Shown here: positions 58,575 through 64,000 of the stretch, in pieces | Layout: each line of letters begins with the position of its first letter | Position numbering within the stretch: the first letter of the stretch is position 1 | DNA from: JARFVT01 sp036677425 | Lineage (GTDB): Bacteria > Pseudomonadota > Alphaproteobacteria > UBA8366 > Aestuariispiraceae | Direction of reading: 5' to 3' | Length of the DNA stretch: 64,000 nucleotides | Assembly: GCA_036677425.1 (NCBI GenBank) | Contig: JARFVT010000012.1 | Span: 248,001 to 312,000, forward strand | Made by a program: the position numbers and the translations under genes | Notes under the pieces: generated by a model | What the model was told of the DNA's origin: nothing | The model's input: the letters and a program-made list of their open reading frames with translations, nothing else | Database searches by the model: none

Positions 58575-60161
58575 ATGGGGCAATCAATATTAACATCGCA
58601 TAATGATAAAAGCTGGGCTGATTCTTTTAAAAGCTTCATGCATCCACGGGTCATTACCATGCTGTTTTTTGGTTTTTCCGCTGGCCTGCCAATTTTAATT
58701 TTATTCACACCATTATCAATTTGGTTTAGCGAGGCCGGTGTTGCAAAATCCACCATTGGTTTTTTTAGCTGGGCCGCACTTGGCTATAGCTTTAAATTTG
58801 TCTGGGCGCCGATTGTCGATGCCCTGCCATTGCCTTTCTTGGCGCCGTGGCTTGGTCGCCGGCGTTCATGGTTATTATTATCACAAATTATGATCGCATT
58901 TGCCATTATAATGGCTGGTTTGACCGATCCATTGATGGAAAATGGTTTGGTGATTTTTGCCGCATTCACTGTATTATTGGGCTTTTCATCGGCAACGCAA
59001 GATATAGTCATCGATGCTTATCGAATTGATAGCGCCGAAGATGATTTGCAACCTATCATGGCTTCAAGCTATATAGCTGGCTATCGGGTTGGCATGTTGG
59101 TGGCGGGCGCAGGATCATTAATCGCCGCCGAATTGCTTGGCTCGACTAAAGAAACCTATCTTTATAGCGCATGGATGTGGACATATATCATGCTCGCCTG
59201 TTTTATGATTGTCGGTATTATTACTACATTTGTGATTAAAGAACCTGAAAATAAAAGCTCTGCCTTTGCAATGTTTAAAAAGAAATCTGATTATTCCAGA
59301 TTCCTGCTTGCATTTTTATTGATTCTTGTTGCCTTCATTGCTGCATTCATATTATCAAGCGATGGCATCGCAGTGGTAAAAAAATATTTAATCGATGAAT
59401 TAGGCTTTGTTAAATCCTTAGGTGGGTTTTTAACCAGCAGCCTACAAATGATATTGGCATTCGTCACGGCGGCGGTTATCGGCATTTTTGTTTGGAAATT
59501 TAATATCGCACCGCAAAATATTATCCGCGCCACATATATTGTGCCATTTGCCGATTTTTTTACCAGATTTGGTAAATTGGCATTGTTATTATTGGCATTA
59601 ATATCATTATATCGCATATCTGATATTGTACTTGGCGTGATGTCATATCCATTTTATCTTGAATTGGGTTTTGCAAAAACTGAAATTGCCAGCATTTCAA
59701 AGATTTTTGGCCTGATAATGACATTGCTTGGCGGCTTTCTTGGCGGCTTATTATGTATTCGTTATGGGGTTATACGGGTGTTATTATTAGGCGCGATCTT
59801 AACCGCCATCACTAATTTGCTTTTTGTACTCTTGGCCTATGTTGGCAAAGATATTTCATATTTAACCATGGTTATTGGCGTTGATAATATAAGTGCCGGC
59901 ATTGCGGGTGTGGCCTTTGTTGGCTATTTAACCAGCCTGACAAATAAATCATATAGTGCCAGTCAATATGCAATTTTAAGCTCGCTAATGACATTATTGC
60001 CGAAACTTATCGCGGGATATTCGGGTATATGGGTGGAAAATTTTGGCTGGGAAATATTTTTTATAATCACCACATTAATCGGCATCCCCGTGATTATTCT
60101 GATATTATTAGTGGCAAAATTCGTTACCCCAAAAATGATGGGATTGCGTGATCAGCAATAA
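58575..60161 (+). CDS. ampG: AmpG-like MFS permease (muropeptide import)
   Basis: A 528-residue major facilitator permease with 12 to 14 membrane helices. The N-terminal half has FGFSAGLPILILFTPLSIWFSEAGV and the cytoplasmic LGRRRSWLLLSQ loop, both AmpG marks, and ATQDIVIDAYRIDSAEDDL, the most diagnostic AmpG stretch. AmpG brings anhydromuropeptides into the cytoplasm for wall recycling. AAGGGTAA is the ribosome binding site. It is 69 bases after the EamA gene. Confidence 0.9.
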   Translation: MGQSILTSHNDKSWADSFKSFMHPRVITMLFFGFSAGLPILILFTPLSIWFSEAGVAKSTIGFFSWAALGYSFKFVWAPIVDALPLPFLAPWLGRRRSWLLLSQIMIAFAIIMAGLTDPLMENGLVIFAAFTVLLGFSSATQDIVIDAYRIDSAEDDLQPIMASSYIAGYRVGMLVAGAGSLIAAELLGSTKETYLYSAWMWTYIMLACFMIVGIITTFVIKEPENKSSAFAMFKKKSDYSRFLLAFLLILVAFIAAFILSSDGIAVVKKYLIDELGFVKSLGGFLTSSLQMILAFVTAAVIGIFVWKFNIAPQNIIRATYIVPFADFFTRFGKLALLLLALISLYRISDIVLGVMSYPFYLELGFAKTEIASISKIFGLIMTLLGGFLGGLLCIRYGVIRVLLLGAILTAITNLLFVLLAYVGKDISYLTMVIGVDNISAGIAGVAFVGYLTSLTNKSYSASQYAILSSLMTLLPKLIAGYSGIWVENFGWEIFFIITTLIGIPVIILILLVAKFVTPKMMGLRDQQ

Positions 60162-60241
60162 TATCCAAAAATTTGTTGTTGCGATGCAGTAAAAAGATTA
60201 TATATGCAAATATATATTTTAATTATCTTAAGGAATTGATC

Positions 60242-60775
60242 ATGGATATTAGTAAAATTGACATCGGCGTTAACCCACCAAATGACGTTAATGTAATTAT
60301 CGAAGTTCCATTGGGTGGCGACCCAGTTAAATATGAACTTGATAAAGATTCTGGTGCGATATTTGTTGATAGATTCTTGCATACATCGATGTTTTATCCG
60401 GGCAATTATGGCTTTATTCCACATACATTATCCGAAGATGGCGACCCAACCGATGTCTTGGTTGTTGGTCGCACACCGGTTATGCCGGGTGCAGTTATGC
60501 GGGTGAGAGCAGTTGGCGTGATGATGATGGAAGATGAGGCGGGATTGGATGAGAAAATAATTGCCGTACCACATTGTGCATTACATTCATATTATGCCAA
60601 TGTTAAAACATATAAAGATTTACCTGAAATTTCATATCGTACTATCGAACATTTTTTCACTCATTATAAAGATTTAGAAGCCGATAAATGGGTAAAAATT
60701 ATTGGCTGGGGCGATGCTACTAAGGCCGAAGAATTGATAGTTGAAGCAATCAAACGCAATAAAGATAGCAAATAA
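60242..60775 (+). CDS. ppa: Inorganic pyrophosphatase (family I)
   Basis: Hydrolyses PPi to two phosphates, pulling biosynthetic reactions forward. It has 177 residues from ATG 60242, with AAGGAA upstream; the frame is open to 60173 but that is untranslated leader. Motifs: VIIEVPLGGDPVKYELDKDSG, YPGNYGFIPHT, DGDPTDVLVVG (three Asp metal ligands) and KDLPEISYRTIEHFFTHYKDLE. Standard family length of about 175 residues. Confidence 0.96.
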   Translation: MDISKIDIGVNPPNDVNVIIEVPLGGDPVKYELDKDSGAIFVDRFLHTSMFYPGNYGFIPHTLSEDGDPTDVLVVGRTPVMPGAVMRVRAVGVMMMEDEAGLDEKIIAVPHCALHSYYANVKTYKDLPEISYRTIEHFFTHYKDLEADKWVKIIGWGDATKAEELIVEAIKRNKDSK

Positions 60776-60834
60776 TCAATATATTAGAATCAAGGCTATT
60801 TTATGAGTAACAGCCTAATGGTCATGGCCATAAT

Positions 60835-61368
60835 ATGACTTTGAAAATTGATATTATTACCGCAGATATTTGCAAGCTTGCTGTTGATGCCGTGGTTAGC
60901 ATTGAAAATGAAGCATCTATTCAGGCTAGTGATTTTACCGCAGGCATTAACCAGTCTGCGGGTGCGGGCTTGCGGTTGGAACTTGTGTTTCTTAGTAAAT
61001 TCAATCGGGGCGATGTTAAAATCACCAAAGCCCATGATTTAAAGGCATCGCATATAATCCATGTTAATTTACCATGCTTGAATGATGATGGCTTGAATGA
61101 TGATGGCTTGATAGATCAACAAGGCCTTGCCAGCTGTTATCGCAATATATTGGAAATCGCCATTGACTATGATATTAAAACTATTGCTATCCCCGCTATT
61201 TCTTATGATATTGACGGCGCGGCAGTGGGAATTAGTGAAAAATCGGCAGAAATTGCCATTAATAGCGTTAAATCATTCTTGCGCCATTTCCCGCTAATTA
61301 ACCATGTGATATATTGTTGTTTCGATAATAAAACTAAATCTATTTTTGATGCTGCATTGGCAAAATAA
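60835..61368 (+). CDS. Macro domain-like protein (divergent)
   Basis: A 177-residue macro-type fold. The first strands read KIDIITADICKLAVDAVVSIENEAS; an ordinary macro domain has VDAIVNAAN here, so the loop that normally holds adenine Asp-Asn residues is altered. QSAGAGLRLELVFLSK matches the second motif (AGxxL), and SHIIHVNLPCL and SCYRNILEIAIDYDIKTIAIPAISYDIDGAAVG match the third and fourth. Macro domains bind ADP-ribose or hydrolyse ADP-ribosyl bonds; whether this one does is uncertain. A 15-bp tandem DNA repeat (61076-61105) gives LNDDGLNDDG in a loop. Ppa lies upstream. Confidence 0.78.
   Translation: MTLKIDIITADICKLAVDAVVSIENEASIQASDFTAGINQSAGAGLRLELVFLSKFNRGDVKITKAHDLKASHIIHVNLPCLNDDGLNDDGLIDQQGLASCYRNILEIAIDYDIKTIAIPAISYDIDGAAVGISEKSAEIAINSVKSFLRHFPLINHVIYCCFDNKTKSIFDAALAK
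61076..61105. repeat. 15-bp tandem duplication in the macro-domain gene
   Basis: GCTTGAATGATGATG twice in a row (61076-61090 and 61091-61105), in frame, giving the repeated LNDDG in a surface loop. Confidence 0.92.
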
Positions 61369-61461
61369 GATATTAGCACACAAACTTTACAAGCCGTCAT
61401 ATTTAATAAACAATTTAACTCATTTATATTAAACAGTAAGTTTATTTTTAGGATAAGTTAT

Positions 61462-62478
61462 ATGAAACATAACATTGTTATTAAAAATGATAATTTAAAA
61501 GCAATGGAATATCTTTGCAATAATGGTTATAGAGAAACGATTGATTTAATATATATAGACCCACCTTTTGCAACGAACAGAACCTTTTTAATTACTGATA
61601 CTAGAGCATCAACTATATCAACATCTAAAAAAGGAAATATTGCTTATAAAGATGAGTTTACATTAGAAGAATACCTTAGTTTTTTAAAGCCTAGGATTAA
61701 GCTAATGCATTCTTTGCTCTCCGTAAAAGGGTCTTTGTATTTGCATATTGATTATAAAATAGGGCATTATGTTAAGGTTTTATTGGATGATATTTTTGGA
61801 ATTTCTAATTTTAGAGCTGATATTACGAGGATAAAATGTAATCCTAAGAATTTTTCACGTAAAAATTACGGTAATATTAAAGATATGATTTTGTTTTACA
61901 CGAAAACAGATGGCTATATCTGGAATGATATTGGTGTTTCTGTTTCTGATTGTGATATAAAAAAAAGATTTTCAAAAGAAGATGCAAAGGGAAAATATAC
62001 GACCGTTCCTTTGCATGCCCCTGGAGAGACAATAAACGGTCATACATCTAAAGAGTTTATGGGTAGACCTCCCCCTGTAGGTCGACATTGGCGATATGTT
62101 CCTAAAAAGTTAGAGGAATTATTTAAGATAGGAATGATTGAAACATCAAAAACAGGCAATATGCGTTTAAAAGTTTATTCAAAAGAATATATGGATAAAA
62201 AACTTCAAGATATATGGGAGTTTAAAGATCCTCAATATCCTATTTATCCTACTCAAAAAAATCAAGATATGCTCGATTATATAGTTTCTAATTCATCAAA
62301 TATTGATAGCATCGTTTTGGATTGTTTCTGTGGTAGTGGAACTACTTTAATATCAGCATGGAAGTTTGGTAGGAAATTTATAGGTATTGATAATTCTATT
62401 GAAGCAATAAAAAAAATTGAAAATAATAAAGAAATTGCAAACACTATAAAAATATTAGGAGTAAATAATGAGATTTAA
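61462..62478 (+). CDS. Restriction-modification DNA methyltransferase (beta-class, DPPF type)
   Basis: A 338-residue site-specific DNA methyltransferase. Catalytic motif IV LIYIDPPFATNR (33-36 DPPF) comes near the N-terminus, the variable target-recognition region fills the middle, and motif I VLDCFCGSGTT (287-295) is near the C-terminus: this IV-before-I order is the beta class. DPP(F/Y) enzymes methylate N6-adenine or N4-cytosine. FIGIDNS is motif II. AGGATA precedes the ATG. It overlaps the restriction enzyme gene by 11 bases, as in many type II systems. The base composition is even richer in A+T than the chromosome around it, suggesting recent transfer. Recognition sequence unknown. Confidence 0.88.
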   Translation: MKHNIVIKNDNLKAMEYLCNNGYRETIDLIYIDPPFATNRTFLITDTRASTISTSKKGNIAYKDEFTLEEYLSFLKPRIKLMHSLLSVKGSLYLHIDYKIGHYVKVLLDDIFGISNFRADITRIKCNPKNFSRKNYGNIKDMILFYTKTDGYIWNDIGVSVSDCDIKKRFSKEDAKGKYTTVPLHAPGETINGHTSKEFMGRPPPVGRHWRYVPKKLEELFKIGMIETSKTGNMRLKVYSKEYMDKKLQDIWEFKDPQYPIYPTQKNQDMLDYIVSNSSNIDSIVLDCFCGSGTTLISAWKFGRKFIGIDNSIEAIKKIENNKEIANTIKILGVNNEI

Positions 62479-63253
62479 GTATTTACATGAAAGTATAAAA
62501 TTAGCAAATAATTATGATTATTTGGATAGGCTATATAATGTTTACCCCATATCTAATAATATTAGGAGAAATATTAATAAAGAAATTATAGAAAAATTAA
62601 ACAGTTCATATATTAATCAAGATAATCTAGAGCTTATAAAGCAAGCTCTAAAATTAGATCTATTTCCAATAAAAGATAGTTATGTTGCATTTTTAAAACG
62701 GTTTCCTTTTTCATTGGAGAAAAACCCTCAAACAGTTAATAGATTAGCAGGTATTATGTATGAATTGGGTTGGGACAAATTTATGCATAATATTACAGAA
62801 CCAAAAGAATCTAATCGACAAATGGGAAATAAGTTTTTTGAATGGCTAGATAAAAAACCCCTTGGACTAAAACCAGTGTCTATAGATATATTCACAATGA
62901 ATGATAATAATGCTATTTTAAAAGCAAGCGATGCCGCCTCCATGAAATTTGCAAAAGAAAATTTTGGATATTCTAGAAATAAAGGCTTAGATTTTGTTGC
63001 GAGATTTAATAAGAAATATATAATTGGCGAGGCTAAATTTTTAACAGATTTTGGGGGACACCAAAATGCACAATTTGAGGATGCTTTATCTACATTAAAT
63101 ACAAAAGTTGAAAATGCTACAGTAGTTGCTATTTTAGACGGCGTATTATTTGCACAAAGTAAAAATAAAATACACGAATCATTAATTAATGACTATAAAG
63201 ATAAGAAAATTTTATCTGCTCTAATGTTAAGAGAGTTTTGTTATTCGATTTAA
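62468..63253 (+). CDS. Putative type II restriction endonuclease, PD-(D/E)xK fold
   Basis: A 261-residue protein whose last third holds a PD-(D/E)xK-type site: GLDFVARF with Asp175, followed by YIIGEAKF with Glu188 and Lys190 (D-x12-E-A-K). FLTDFGGHQNAQFEDALSTL after it is typical of type II nucleases such as the Tsp45I-like group, but this is from memory of the motif style. The N-terminal 170 residues are helical. It overlaps the methyltransferase gene, and AGGAG before the ATG suggests efficient translation. It should cut the site protected by the methyltransferase. Confidence 0.8.
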   Translation: MRFKYLHESIKLANNYDYLDRLYNVYPISNNIRRNINKEIIEKLNSSYINQDNLELIKQALKLDLFPIKDSYVAFLKRFPFSLEKNPQTVNRLAGIMYELGWDKFMHNITEPKESNRQMGNKFFEWLDKKPLGLKPVSIDIFTMNDNNAILKASDAASMKFAKENFGYSRNKGLDFVARFNKKYIIGEAKFLTDFGGHQNAQFEDALSTLNTKVENATVVAILDGVLFAQSKNKIHESLINDYKDKKILSALMLREFCYSI

Positions 63254-63383
63254 GTTAATGAATTTATAAATAGAAGAATAACCTAGTGGTTTTTGAATTT
63301 TGTAATTTGCTTACGCTGCAAGAGACTGTTCATAATTTTATATCCTTTGTCCAATTTAAAAATGCGGTTATTTGTTGTTCTGA

Positions 63384-63734
63384 TTAGCCTAATAATCGAC
63401 CCGTATCAATATCATCTTGGTCGGTTGGTTTTCTTCTTAATGATATGATTTCATTATTTATTTTATCAAGTTTTTCAATTCGCCAAATTTCAGATTGAAG
63501 CGCATAATATACAATTTTTGTGGGAAATTGGCTCGTTTCGTGATTATAAATTTTGACAGTTTTTACTAATTTGCCATTTTTTACATATTGATCGAATTTA
63601 TCTTCTTGCCAATCAAAGCTTGCAGGAATTATATCGCTAAACATTGCTAGCGGCTTTTCCCCTGTAAGCAATAACTTAAGTTCTTTACCTTCATGTGGGC
63701 CGATAGGTTTTGGTATATTTGGTTTTGTTATCAT
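63384..63734 (-). CDS. Hypothetical small protein
   Basis: A 116-residue protein starting MITKPNIPKPIGPHEGKEL. No domain I recognise; the middle (SFDWQEDKFDQYVKNGKLVKTVKIYNHETSQFPTKIVYYA) is plausibly a mixed alpha/beta fold. It has no signal peptide. A gene of 71 codons ends 20 bases upstream on the same strand, so the two are probably co-transcribed. Accessory origin likely, as they follow a restriction-modification insertion. Confidence 0.6.
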   Translation of the reverse strand: MITKPNIPKPIGPHEGKELKLLLTGEKPLAMFSDIIPASFDWQEDKFDQYVKNGKLVKTVKIYNHETSQFPTKIVYYALQSEIWRIEKLDKINNEIISLRRKPTDQDDIDTGRLLG

Positions 63735-63754
63735 TAAATTAATATATCCTGAGC

Positions 63755-63970
63755 CTAGAGTTCTTCAGCCAATTTTTTTATTTTTACTGCTTTTTCAAAA
63801 TGATCGAATTTATTAGTCATTATCCACCATTTTGCAGCTTCCATCAGTAATTCATGGTTATCGTTTTTATTAGCAAAAAAGGCATATAATGATAATCCAA
63901 CATTATCGCCTTTCTTCGCTATTTTTGCCTCACAAATTGAAATTATTTTTTTCTTTAAACTTTCTCGCAT
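63755..63970 (-). CDS. Hypothetical small protein
   Basis: A 71-residue helical protein (MRESLKKKIISICEAKIAKK, then LLMEAAKWWIMTNKFDHFEKA), with the start preceded by GGGG as ribosome binding site. No recognised family. Size and gene order before another small gene would fit a regulatory or toxin-antitoxin pair, but neither sequence has a known toxin or antitoxin motif. Confidence 0.55.
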   Translation of the reverse strand: MRESLKKKIISICEAKIAKKGDNVGLSLYAFFANKNDNHELLMEAAKWWIMTNKFDHFEKAVKIKKLAEEL

Positions 63971-64000
63971 ATTCGCCCCAAATATTTAACAAAAATAATG

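Overview
The window is AT-rich (by eye about one third G+C) chromosomal DNA from an alphaproteobacterium. The evidence is gene content and order: mnmG-rsmG-parA-parB with a near-perfect parS site, an alphaproteobacterial-style porin, leuS-lptE-holA, rho-hemJ, kdsD-lptC-lptA-lptB-rpoN-hpf-ptsN, a DUF3576 lipoprotein and a DUF1127 protein. I would guess a Rhodospirillales-like, low-GC, free-living or facultatively host-associated lineage. The parS-parAB block suggests the window is near the replication origin. No rRNA and no CRISPR array were seen; there is one tRNA (Gly-GCC).

Layout. 1-4976: the 3' part of mnmG, then rsmG, parA, parB and a quinone oxidoreductase. 4987-6839: an IS3-family (IS407-group) insertion sequence whose right 596 bp is tandemly duplicated, all inside one 4-bp target duplication. 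6840-10290: an accessory island with a ParB-like-domain protein of unknown role and a GIY-YIG nuclease gene enclosed by nested inverted and direct repeats. 10295-18071 (minus strand): rho, hemJ, holA, lptE, leuS, a DUF3576 lipoprotein and a porin. 18331-21958: YggS-like PLP protein, YkuD protein, a hypothetical protein, an OmpR-type response regulator and a methyltransferase. 21975-34713 (minus strand): an unbroken co-directional run of twelve genes, with four glycosyltransferases, a histidine phosphatase, a polysaccharide deacetylase and a small membrane protein, followed by a complete Yej-type peptide ABC transporter. 34908-40202: a methyltransferase, xth, a FAH-family hydrolase, the higBA toxin-antitoxin pair, a LysE exporter gene broken by a 13-bp repeat expansion, and a frameshifted class III cyclase gene. 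40212-47129: lolA, ftsK, an aminotransferase, a UbiH-family hydroxylase, a Trm112-like protein and a cysteine-free thioredoxin/TPR protein. 47330-54883: tRNA-Gly, an RNase D-like exonuclease, the lipopolysaccharide arm kdsD-lptC-lptA-lptB, rpoN, hpf and ptsN. 54955-61368: two hypotheticals, a LysR regulator, a DUF1127 protein, an EamA transporter, an AmpG-like permease, ppa and a macro-domain protein. 61462-63253: a two-gene restriction-modification system. 63384-63970: two small unknown genes.

How the parts fit together. Envelope biogenesis dominates: KdsD (Kdo precursor), LptC/A/B/E (lipopolysaccharide transport), LolA, the porin, the glycosyltransferase cluster and the AmpG-like permease. 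Chromosome maintenance is the second theme (ParABS, FtsK, HolA). Accessory and defence functions (IS, ParB-like gene, GIY-YIG unit, HigBA, restriction-modification) sit at discrete insertion points between conserved genes.

A recurring feature is short tandem duplication: 13 bp x6 in lysE, 21 bp x2 at the rho stop, 15 bp x2.7 in the aminotransferase, 18 bp x2 in hpf, 15 bp x2 in the macro gene and 596 bp x2 in the IS. There are also two single-base frameshifts (a glycosyltransferase and the cyclase). Either this lineage is prone to slippage and gene decay or some of these are assembly errors; raw reads would decide. The best candidates for something undescribed are the repeat-enclosed GIY-YIG unit (8578-10109) and the neighbouring ParB-like protein.
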